A stretch of 64,000 nt of DNA from Pseudomonas sp. S35 (GTDB taxonomy: Bacteria; Pseudomonadota; Gammaproteobacteria; Pseudomonadales; Pseudomonadaceae), in assembly GCF_009866765.1 (NCBI RefSeq), contig NZ_CP019431.1, positions 2,232,001 through 2,296,000 of the forward strand. Direction: 5' to 3'. The translations under genes and the position numbers were made by a program. Below are positions 17,343 through 24,082 of this stretch, piece after piece; positions within the stretch are counted from its first letter, which is position 1; every line of letters begins with the position of its first letter. Below the pieces are notes generated by a model that saw only the letters and a list, made by a program, of their open reading frames with translations, had not been told where the DNA came from and searched no databases.

Positions 17343-17375
17343 AATGTGGGAGGGGGGCAAGCTCCCTCCCACATT
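17343..17375. repeat. Solitary REP-type hairpin
   Basis: AATGTGGGAGG (17343-17353) and CCTCCCACATT (17365-17375) form an 11-bp hairpin of the Pseudomonas REP type just after yadH. Unlike the other four REP loci in the window it is not part of a spaced inverted pair. Confidence 0.75.
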
Positions 17376-17587
17376 GGGTTGTGTGTGAGGCTTAACGGTG
17401 GCGTCGAAAACAGAATCCTGTTGACGCTGGGCGGGTTGTCATTCCGATACTGCTGGGCCCAAGGGCTTGCAGGTCGCCAAGCTAATATCTGCAAAATAGA
17501 TAACAGTTAGAGATATTACCCGTTATATAGATATTCGATCAGGTTCTATGATGGTCTCAACCTCATGCGAGGAAGAGGATTTTCATC

Positions 17588-18736
17588 ATGACTTGCTCCA
17601 ACACCGTCAGCTATAAGCCCTTCAGTCACCTGACCCGTCCTCGGGAAGTGATTCGCCAATTCACCCCCAACTGGTTCGCCGCGACTATGGGCACCGGCGT
17701 ACTGGCGCTGGCCTTGGCGCAGTTGCCGGGCACTGTTGCGGGCCTGCATGCCGTTGCCGAAGGGCTGTGGCTGTTCACCATTGGCTTGTTCGTTCTGTTC
17801 AGCGTCTTATATGCCGCGCGTTGGGTGATGTTCTTTCACGAGGCGCGGCGGATTTTCGGGCATTCCACGGTGTCGATGTTTTTCGGCACGATTCCCATGG
17901 GCTTGGCGACGATTCTCAACGGCCTGCTGCTGTTCGGCCTGCCGCGTTGGGGCGCTGCTGTGATCCCGCTGGCCGAAGCCCTGTGGTGGCTGGACGTCGC
18001 AATGGCCCTGGCCTGCGGGGTGCTGATCCCGTTCATGATGTTCACCCGCCAGGAACACAGCATCGACCAGATGACCGCAGTGTGGCTGTTGCCCGTCGTG
18101 GCTGCCGAAGTGGCCGCCGCCAGCGGTGGCTTGCTGGCGCCGCACCTGGCAGATGCCCATTCGCAACTGGTGATGCTGGTGACCAGCTACGTGTTGTGGG
18201 CATTTTCCCTACCCGTGGCGTTCAGCATTCTGACGATCCTGATGCTGCGCATGGCCCTGCATAAACTGCCCCACGCCAACATGGCTGCATCGAGCTGGCT
18301 GGCGCTCGGCCCGATTGGCACAGGCGCCCTCGGCATGTTGCTGCTCGGTGGTGACGCACCCGCGATCTTCGCCGCCAATGGCTTGCCGGGTGTGGGCGAG
18401 ATGGCCAACGGCATCGGCTTGATTGCAGGCATAACCCTGTGGGGCTTCGGCTTGTGGTGGATGCTGATCGCAGTGCTGATCACCCTGCGTTACCTGCGCG
18501 CTGGCATTCCCTTCAACCTGGGTTGGTGGGGCTTTACCTTCCCGCTGGGCGTGTATGCCCTGGCTACGCTCAAATTGGCGAATGTGCTGCATCTGACATT
18601 CTTCAACCTGTTTGGCAGTGCACTGGTGGTGGCATTGGCGCTCATGTGGCTGATCGTCGCCAAGCGCACCGTGCAAGGCGCCTATAAAGGTGAGCTTTTT
18701 GTTTCACCATGTATTGCAGGGTTAGCGAATAAGTAA
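17588..18736 (+). CDS. TDT-family transporter (SLAC1/TehA fold, C4-dicarboxylate or sulfite type)
   Basis: 382 residues with about ten membrane segments. The opening FTPNWFAATMGTGVLALAL is the conserved first-helix motif of the tellurite-resistance/dicarboxylate transporter family, and ALGPIGTGALGMLLLGGDAP marks the middle repeat. Members export sulfite or move C4-dicarboxylates or act as anion channels; the sequence alone does not decide. It is flanked by unrelated genes, with an AT-rich upstream region (17480-17560) that probably holds the promoter. Confidence 0.85.
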   Translation: MTCSNTVSYKPFSHLTRPREVIRQFTPNWFAATMGTGVLALALAQLPGTVAGLHAVAEGLWLFTIGLFVLFSVLYAARWVMFFHEARRIFGHSTVSMFFGTIPMGLATILNGLLLFGLPRWGAAVIPLAEALWWLDVAMALACGVLIPFMMFTRQEHSIDQMTAVWLLPVVAAEVAAASGGLLAPHLADAHSQLVMLVTSYVLWAFSLPVAFSILTILMLRMALHKLPHANMAASSWLALGPIGTGALGMLLLGGDAPAIFAANGLPGVGEMANGIGLIAGITLWGFGLWWMLIAVLITLRYLRAGIPFNLGWWGFTFPLGVYALATLKLANVLHLTFFNLFGSALVVALALMWLIVAKRTVQGAYKGELFVSPCIAGLANK

Positions 18737-18804
18737 GCGGGATTAGGTAAAGTCGTGGCCTGACAATCTATAAGCCTTCAGGCCACGCAGGAACACGGAC
18801 GACG

Positions 18805-20679
18805 ATGAGCCATCCTTCGCAATTCACCTTGCTGCGCACACGGCGCTTTTTGCCGTTTTTCGTGACCCAGTTACTGGGCGCCTTCAACGACAACATTTTC
18901 AAGCAATCGCTGATCCTGGCGATCCTCTACAAGCTCACCATCGATGGCGATCGCTCGATCTGGGTCAACCTGTGCGCCTTGTTGTTTATCCTGCCGTTCT
19001 TCCTGTTCTCGGCGCTGGCCGGGCAGTTTGGCGAGAAATTCAACAAGGACGCGTTGATTCGCGCAATCAAGATCGGTGAGATCGTGATCATGGCCGTGGG
19101 CGCCACGGGCTTCCTGACCAACCATCTGGAGCTGATGCTGCTGGCGCTGTTTGCCATGGGCACCCATTCGGCGCTGTTCGGCCCGGTGAAGTATTCGATC
19201 ATGCCCCAGGCCCTGCGTGACGATGAGTTGGTCGGCGGCAATGGCTTGGTGGAGATGGGCACGTTCCTGGCGATCCTGGCCGGCACCATCGGTGCCGGGA
19301 TCATGATGTCGTCCACCCATTATGCGCCGATCGTGGCGGTGGCGATTGTCGGCGTGGCCGTGCTGGGTTACCTGGCCAGCCGCAGCATTCCACGCGCGGC
19401 GGCGTCTACTCCGCAACTGCGCCTGGACTGGAACATCTTCACCCAGTCGTGGGCCACCTTGCGCATGGGCCTGGGGCAGACACCCGCAGTGTCGCGCTCT
19501 ATCGTCGGTAACTCGTGGTTCTGGTTTGTCGGCGCGATCTACCTGACCCAGATCCCGGCGTACGCCAAGGAATGGCTGTACGGCGATGAAACCGTGGTGA
19601 CGTTGATCCTCACGGTGTTCTCGGTGGGCATTGCTCTTGGTTCCATGCTCTGCGAAAAACTTTCCGGCCGTAAGGTGGAAATCGGCCTGGTGCCGTTCGG
19701 CTCATTCGGCCTGACGGTGTTCGGCCTGTTGCTGTGGTGGCACTCCGGCGGTTTCCCGCAGAACGTGCAGGCCAACGACTGGCTGGCGGTGCTCAGTTAC
19801 GGCCAGGCCTGGTGGGTGTTGATCGACATACTTGGCCTCGGTGTGTTTGGTGGCTTCTATATCGTGCCGCTGTATGCGCTGATCCAGTCACGCACGGCCG
19901 AGAACGAGCGCGCGCGGGTGATCGCCGCCAACAACATTCTCAACGCGTTGTTCATGGTGGTGTCGGCGATTGTGTCGATCCTGCTGCTGAGCGTGGCCAA
20001 GCTGTCGATCCCCGAGTTGTTCCTGGTGGTGTCGCTGCTCAACATCGCGGTTAACACTTACATCTTCAAGATCGTGCCTGAGTTCACCATGCGTTTCATG
20101 ATCTGGCTGCTCAGCCATTCCATGTACCGTGTGGAACATCGCAACCTGGCGGCCATCCCCGATGAGGGCGCGGCGTTGCTGGTCTGCAACCATGTGTCGT
20201 TTGTCGATGCGCTATTGATTGCCGGCTCGGTGCGTCGGCCGATTCGCTTTGTCATGTACTACAAGATCTACCGCTTGCCGGTGCTCAACTTCATCTTCCG
20301 CACCGCCGGGGCGATTCCGATTGCCGGGCGCCATGAAGATATCCAGATTTACGAAAAGGCCTTCACGCGGATTGCGCAGTATCTGAAGGAAGGCGAGTTG
20401 GTATGCATCTTCCCCGAAGGCAAGCTGACCGGCGATGGCGAGATGAATGAGTTCCGTGGTGGGGTGACGCGGATTCTGGAAGAGACGCCGGTGCCGGTGA
20501 TTCCGATGGCGTTGCAGGGGTTGTGGGGGAGTTTTTTCAGCCGCGATCCGAACAAGGGGATCTTTCATCGGATCTGGTCGCGGGTGGTGTTGGTGGCGGG
20601 TGAGCCTGTTCGGGTAGAGCAGGCGACACCTGCGCAATTGCAGGCTGTAGTCGGTGTTCTGCGTGGGAGTGCAAGGTAG
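18805..20679 (+). CDS. MFS lysophospholipid flippase-acyltransferase fusion (LplT-PlsC type)
   Basis: 624 residues. Residues 1-430 are an MFS carrier like LplT (FFVTQLLGAFNDNIFKQSLI, then LFGPVKYSIMPQAL). Residues 440-624 are a PlsC-like acyltransferase with the catalytic NHVSFVDALL (HX4D), the glycerol-phosphate site FPEGKLTGDGEMNEFRGG, and VPVIPMALQG. In E. coli the flippase LplT and the acyltransferase/ligase Aas are separate, and related fusions elsewhere also carry the AMP-ligase domain, absent here. Likely role: inward flipping and re-acylation of lysophospholipids at the inner membrane. Confidence 0.88.
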   Translation: MSHPSQFTLLRTRRFLPFFVTQLLGAFNDNIFKQSLILAILYKLTIDGDRSIWVNLCALLFILPFFLFSALAGQFGEKFNKDALIRAIKIGEIVIMAVGATGFLTNHLELMLLALFAMGTHSALFGPVKYSIMPQALRDDELVGGNGLVEMGTFLAILAGTIGAGIMMSSTHYAPIVAVAIVGVAVLGYLASRSIPRAAASTPQLRLDWNIFTQSWATLRMGLGQTPAVSRSIVGNSWFWFVGAIYLTQIPAYAKEWLYGDETVVTLILTVFSVGIALGSMLCEKLSGRKVEIGLVPFGSFGLTVFGLLLWWHSGGFPQNVQANDWLAVLSYGQAWWVLIDILGLGVFGGFYIVPLYALIQSRTAENERARVIAANNILNALFMVVSAIVSILLLSVAKLSIPELFLVVSLLNIAVNTYIFKIVPEFTMRFMIWLLSHSMYRVEHRNLAAIPDEGAALLVCNHVSFVDALLIAGSVRRPIRFVMYYKIYRLPVLNFIFRTAGAIPIAGRHEDIQIYEKAFTRIAQYLKEGELVCIFPEGKLTGDGEMNEFRGGVTRILEETPVPVIPMALQGLWGSFFSRDPNKGIFHRIWSRVVLVAGEPVRVEQATPAQLQAVVGVLRGSAR

Positions 20680-20684
20680 TGGCC

Positions 20685-20772
20685 TCATCGGGAGCAAGCC
20701 CTCTCCCACACTAGACCGCGCTGGTCAGAACAACTCGGTCAAATGTGGGAGGGGGCTTGCCCCCGATGGCGG
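20685..20772. repeat. REP doublet (REPIN-like)
   Basis: Two inverted REP sequences, CATCGGGAGCAAGCCC... at 20685 and its partner ...GGGGCTTGCCCCCGATGG ending about 20769, face each other across about 30 bp between two convergent genes. Confidence 0.85.
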
Positions 20773-20779
20773 TAGCGGC

Positions 20780-21094
20780 CTAAGCGCTGATCTTAAGCCC
20801 AACAAGCCCGCAGATAATCAGCGCCACACTGGCCAATCGAAACAACGCCATGGACTCCCCAAACAGGATAATCCCGGCAATCACCGTGCCCACCGCACCT
20901 ACGCCGGTCCAGATGGCGTAAGCGGTGCCCAGCGGCAGCTCTTTCATGGCCAGCCCAAGCAGGCCAAGGCTGATGGCCATGGCGGCGATGGTCAGGGCGG
21001 TGGGTAGCGGCTTGCTGAAACCGTCGGTGTACTTCAGGCCAACGGCCCAGCCGACTTCAAACAGCCCGGCAAAAAACAGAATGATCCAGGACAT
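20780..21094 (-). CDS. sugE: SMR-family guanidinium exporter (SugE/Gdx)
   Basis: 104 residues, four membrane helices. The essential Glu lies in the first helix ([15 protein letters not shown]), and the [15 protein letters not shown] motif and ILFGE typical of SugE/Gdx follow. This subgroup exports guanidinium rather than bulky quaternary ammonium drugs. A two-hairpin guanidine-II riboswitch sits immediately upstream of the start, strong support for the guanidinium role. A single gene rather than an SMR pair is present, so it should act as an antiparallel homodimer. Confidence 0.95.
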   Translation of the reverse strand: MSWIILFFAGLFEVGWAVGLKYTDGFSKPLPTALTIAAMAISLGLLGLAMKELPLGTAYAIWTGVGAVGTVIAGIILFGESMALFRLASVALIICGLVGLKISA

Positions 21095-21114
21095 GATGAC
21101 CTCGCTTCTTCAGG

Positions 21115-21166
21115 CGGGGTCGTCCCCGGATTCAACGCTCGTTGGCGTCGCGAGGTCGTCCCCGCG
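21115..21166 (-). promoter_or_regulatory. Guanidine-II (mini-ykkC) riboswitch controlling sugE
   Basis: On the minus strand two hairpins follow one another: CGCGGGG-ACGA-CCTCGCG (21166-21149) and CGGGG-ACGA-CCCCG (21128-21115). Both have the ACGA (ACGR) loop that defines this class. The second hairpin ends 20 nt before the sugE ATG, close to the ribosome site GCGAGG. Guanidine-bound loops dimerise and open the ribosome site, so sugE should be induced translationally. Confidence 0.93.
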
Positions 21167-21199
21167 AAGCCCGTAGAGTGCCGAAAACGGATCAGGCGA

Positions 21200-22165
21200 T
21201 CAAGTTTGCGAGGTGTTCTCCAAGATGCGACGGTCTTCCTTTTCGCTCATGCGCCGGAAGTAGGTCGACAGCAGTGCCCCGGAAATATTGTGCCAGACGC
21301 TGAACAGCGCACTCGGCACGGCGGCCAGCGGCGAGAAGTGCGCACTGGCCAGCGCGGCGCCCAGCCCGGAGTTCTGCATGCCGACTTCCAGCGCCAATGA
21401 CTTGCGTTGTGCCAATGGCAGCTTGAACAGGCGGCCGGTGAAGTAGCCCAGCAAGTAGCCGAAACTGTTGTGCAGCATCACCACGGCCATGATCAACAGG
21501 CCCGATTCGGCGATCTTCGCCTGGCTGGCGGCAACCACTGCTGCGACGATGATCACGATGCTGACCACCGACACCAGTGGCAATACGTCCACCGCATGGC
21601 GCACGCGCTCACCGAGCAGGCGTTGTGCGACCACGCCGAGCACAATCGGCAACAGCACCACTTGCAGGATCGACCAGAACAGTTCCATGAACGATACCGG
21701 CAACCAGGCCGAGGCCAGCAGCCAGATCAGCGCCGGCGTGAGCAGCGGGGCGAGGAGGGTGGTGACGGCGGCGATGGCCACCGACAACGCCAGGTCGCCA
21801 CGGGCCAGCCAGGTCATCACGTTGGACGAGGTGCCGCTTGGGCAGCAACCCACCAGGATCACGCCGACGGCGATTTCGGGTGGCAGGTGAAACACTTGGC
21901 ACAACAACCAGGCGACGCCCGGCATGATTACAAAGTGTGCGACCACGCCGAGTGCCACGCGCCACGGGTGGCGAGCGACTTCGGCGAAGTCATCGAGTTT
22001 TAGGGTCAGCCCCATGCCGAACATCACCAGGCCCAGCAGCGGGACGATGGCGCTTTTCAGGCCGATGAACCAAGTCGGTTCGAGGAAGGCCAGTACGGCA
22101 AAAATCAACACCCAGTAGGCGAAGGTATTGCCGACGAAGCGGCTCAAGGCGGCAAGTGCGCGCAT
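21200..22165 (-). CDS. Bile acid:sodium symporter (BASS) family transporter
   Basis: 321 residues, nine to ten membrane segments. Family landmarks: GLVMFGMGLTLKLDDF near residue 45, VGCCPSGTSSNVMTWLARGDLALSV near residue 105 (cation site), and EVGMQNSGLGAALASAHF near residue 260. The last resembles the PanS-type branch that moves ketopantoate or other small carboxylates; bile acids are unlikely natural substrates. ATG 22165 has AAGGA upstream; the longer frame to 22270 would run through a REP doublet. Confidence 0.88.
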   Translation of the reverse strand: MRALAALSRFVGNTFAYWVLIFAVLAFLEPTWFIGLKSAIVPLLGLVMFGMGLTLKLDDFAEVARHPWRVALGVVAHFVIMPGVAWLLCQVFHLPPEIAVGVILVGCCPSGTSSNVMTWLARGDLALSVAIAAVTTLLAPLLTPALIWLLASAWLPVSFMELFWSILQVVLLPIVLGVVAQRLLGERVRHAVDVLPLVSVVSIVIIVAAVVAASQAKIAESGLLIMAVVMLHNSFGYLLGYFTGRLFKLPLAQRKSLALEVGMQNSGLGAALASAHFSPLAAVPSALFSVWHNISGALLSTYFRRMSEKEDRRILENTSQT

Positions 22166-22210
22166 GGGGATGTCCTTGTTGTTAGATTCTGGAAGTGCAA
22201 ATGCGATCAA

Positions 22211-22300
22211 GTGTGGGAGGGGGCTTGCTCCCGATAGCGGTGAATCAGTCACACATGTATCAGCCGGCACCCACTCATCGGGAGCAAGCCCCTCCCACAG
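22211..22300. repeat. REP doublet (REPIN-like)
   Basis: GTGTGGGAGGGGGCTTGC... at 22211 and ...AGCAAGCCCCTCCCACAG ending 22300 form an inverted pair with about 35 bp between, in the gap between rdgC and the BASS gene. Confidence 0.88.
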
Positions 22301-22319
22301 TTTTGATCTTTACAAGGGT

Positions 22320-23240
22320 TTAGATGCCCTGCGGGGTTTCTTCACCGCCCAGTGCTTCCACCAACGCCGGCAGGAACTCGCCGAAGGTCAGCATCATCAG
22401 GGTGAAGCTTGCATCCAGTTGGCCCAGGGCTTCGTCGCCACCGTCCTGTTCCGCCTGGTCTTGCAGCAGGTCTTCGAACTTCAGGCGTTTGACGGTCATC
22501 TTGTCGTCCAGCATGAACGACAGCTTGTCCTGCCAAGCCAGGGACAGTTGGGTCACGACCTTGCCGGTGGTCAAGTGCAGTTGGATTTCTTCGCCGGTCA
22601 GGTCCTGGCGCTTGCAACGCACAATGCCGCCGTCTTCGTGGGTATCGCGCAGTTCGCATTCGTCGAGGACGAAGAAGTCATCGGCCGGTTTCTGGGTGGT
22701 GACCCAGTCGGTCATGATCGCGGTAGGTGCGGTTTTCACGGTGAGTGGGCGTACCGGCAGGGTGCCGATCACTTCACGCAGGGTGGACAGCAAGTCTTCG
22801 GCGCGTTTCGGGCTGGCCGAGTTCACCAGGATCAGGCCCTGTTTCGGCGCGATGGCGGCGAAGGTCGACGAGCGACGGATAAACGCACGCGGCAGGAAGG
22901 CCTGGATGATTTCATCCTTGAGCTGGTCGCGTTCCTTCTTATAGACCTTGCGCATCTGCTCGGCCTCGATTTCGTCGACTTTCTCTTTCAGCGCGTCACG
23001 CACTACGCTGCCCGGCAGGATGCGTTCTTCCTTGCGCGCGGCAATCAGCAGGAAATCTCCGCTGACGTGAACCAGGGGAGCGTCTTCACCTTTACCAAAA
23101 GGCGCGACGAAACCGTAAGTGGTCAACTCCTGGCTTGCACAAGGGCGCGCCAGTTTGGTGGCCATTGCAGTTTCCAACGCCTCGGCATCAACAGGCAGAT
23201 CTTGGGTCAGGCGATAGATAAGCAGGTTCTTGAACCACAT
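22320..23240 (-). CDS. rdgC: Recombination-associated protein RdgC
   Basis: 306 residues, matching RdgC in length and sequence from the N-terminal [12 protein letters not shown] through [21 protein letters not shown] and the late [28 protein letters not shown]. RdgC forms a ring-shaped dimer on duplex DNA, restrains RecA-mediated recombination and is linked to replication fork processing and pilin variation in other bacteria. ATG 23240 with AAAGGAG upstream is chosen over the in-frame ATG at 23264. Confidence 0.95.
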   Translation of the reverse strand: MWFKNLLIYRLTQDLPVDAEALETAMATKLARPCASQELTTYGFVAPFGKGEDAPLVHVSGDFLLIAARKEERILPGSVVRDALKEKVDEIEAEQMRKVYKKERDQLKDEIIQAFLPRAFIRRSSTFAAIAPKQGLILVNSASPKRAEDLLSTLREVIGTLPVRPLTVKTAPTAIMTDWVTTQKPADDFFVLDECELRDTHEDGGIVRCKRQDLTGEEIQLHLTTGKVVTQLSLAWQDKLSFMLDDKMTVKRLKFEDLLQDQAEQDGGDEALGQLDASFTLMMLTFGEFLPALVEALGGEETPQGI

Positions 23241-23350
23241 GGGGTGAGTCTCTCCTTTATACAAAGGGGGGCATTATTCTCTTGATAGCGCCCCAGGCCA
23301 ACCCTGCCTAAGCCATTGGAAGGCCTCAAAAAAAAGATTTAAGAAAGTGC

Positions 23351-23379
23351 TTGCCAGACCCTGGGTCGCTCCGTAGAAT
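23351..23379 (+). promoter_or_regulatory. Sigma-70 promoter of the first tRNA-Val/Asp unit
   Basis: TTGCCA (23351-23356), a 17-bp spacer, and TAGAAT (23374-23379) place transcription start about 14 bp before tRNA-Val. The GC-rich stretch after the -10 box resembles a stringent-control discriminator. Confidence 0.7.
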
Positions 23380-23399
23380 GCGCGCCACACCGAGACGAA

Positions 23400-23475
23400 G
23401 GGTGATTAGCTCAGCTGGGAGAGCATCTGCCTTACAAGCAGAGGGTCGGCGGTTCGATCCCGTCATCACCCACCA
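23400..23475 (+). tRNA. tRNA-Val (anticodon TAC)
   Basis: 76 nt with acceptor GGGTGAT/ATCACCC, anticodon loop CTTACAA, T-loop TTCGATC and encoded CCA. First copy of a tandem Val/Asp duplication. Confidence 0.97.
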
Positions 23476-23494
23476 TTCGCCTCATGTGTTACGC

Positions 23495-23571
23495 GCAGCG
23501 GTAGTTCAGTCGGTTAGAATACCGGCCTGTCACGCCGGGGGTCGCGGGTTCGAGTCCCGTCCGCTGCGCCA
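23495..23571 (+). tRNA. tRNA-Asp (anticodon GTC)
   Basis: 77 nt with acceptor GCAGCGG/CCGCTGC, discriminator G, anticodon loop CTGTCAC, T-loop TTCGAGT and encoded CCA; 19 nt after tRNA-Val. Confidence 0.97.
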
Positions 23572-23615
23572 TATTCGGTAACCTGGAACGCTGAACGCCA
23601 GGTCGCTATAGAAAG

Positions 23616-23640
23616 CCCGCTCATTGAGCGGGTTTTTTTT
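23616..23640 (+). terminator. Terminator of the first tRNA unit
   Basis: CCCGCTC-ATT-GAGCGGG followed by eight Ts. Confidence 0.9.
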
Positions 23641-23700
23641 GCTCGAAATATGGCAAAAAATCGTGCGATAAACTTTTTTTAAATAAATTGCATTTAAATC

Positions 23701-23728
23701 AAGACATTACGATTTTTTGGTGTATGAT
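23701..23728 (+). promoter_or_regulatory. Promoter of the second tRNA-Val/Asp unit
   Basis: AAGACA (23701-23706), 16-bp spacer, TATGAT (23723-23728); an AT-rich UP-like tract lies upstream (23650-23700). It differs from the first unit's promoter, so the two units may be expressed differently. Confidence 0.6.
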
Positions 23729-23747
23729 GCGCCCACACCGAAACGAA

Positions 23748-23823
23748 GGGTGATTAGCTCAGCTGGGAGAGCATCTGCCTTACAAGCAGAGGGTCGGCGG
23801 TTCGATCCCGTCATCACCCACCA
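23748..23823 (+). tRNA. tRNA-Val (anticodon TAC), second copy
   Basis: 76 nt, identical in sequence to the copy at 23400, offset by 348 bp. Confidence 0.97.
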
Positions 23824-23842
23824 TTCGCTTCAAGTGTTACGC

Positions 23843-23919
23843 GCAGCGGTAGTTCAGTCGGTTAGAATACCGGCCTGTCACGCCGGGGGTCGCGGGTTCG
23901 AGTCCCGTCCGCTGCGCCA
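23843..23919 (+). tRNA. tRNA-Asp (anticodon GTC), second copy
   Basis: 77 nt, identical in sequence to the copy at 23495. Confidence 0.97.
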
Positions 23920-23963
23920 TATTCGGTAACCTGGAACGCTGAACGCCAGGTCACCACAAGAAT

Positions 23964-23989
23964 CCCGCTCATTGAGCGGGATTTTTTTT
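23964..23989 (+). terminator. Terminator of the second tRNA unit
   Basis: CCCGCTC-ATT-GAGCGGG then A and eight Ts. The following bases GCCTGCGATTTGA recur after the tRNA-Gly fragment at 5899-5911. Confidence 0.9.
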
Positions 23990-24032
23990 GCCTGCGATTT
24001 GACATCGCTCTGCGCGGGCTTTGCCAAAGGCC

Positions 24033-24061
24033 AAAAACCGCCAGGAGCGGGCCCAGGCGGT
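24033..24061 (-). terminator. Terminator of the TonB receptor gene
   Basis: On the minus strand ACCGCC...GGCGGT (24061-24056 and 24042-24037) is followed by TTTTTGG, 22 bp after the receptor stop. Confidence 0.75.
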
Positions 24062-24082
24062 CGTTGGATGGTTGAGAGTGGT

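Noticed and set aside
23400..23919. tRNA repeats as a CRISPR-like array
   Set aside because: The repeated units are full tRNA genes with promoters and terminators; no CRISPR array was seen anywhere in the window.
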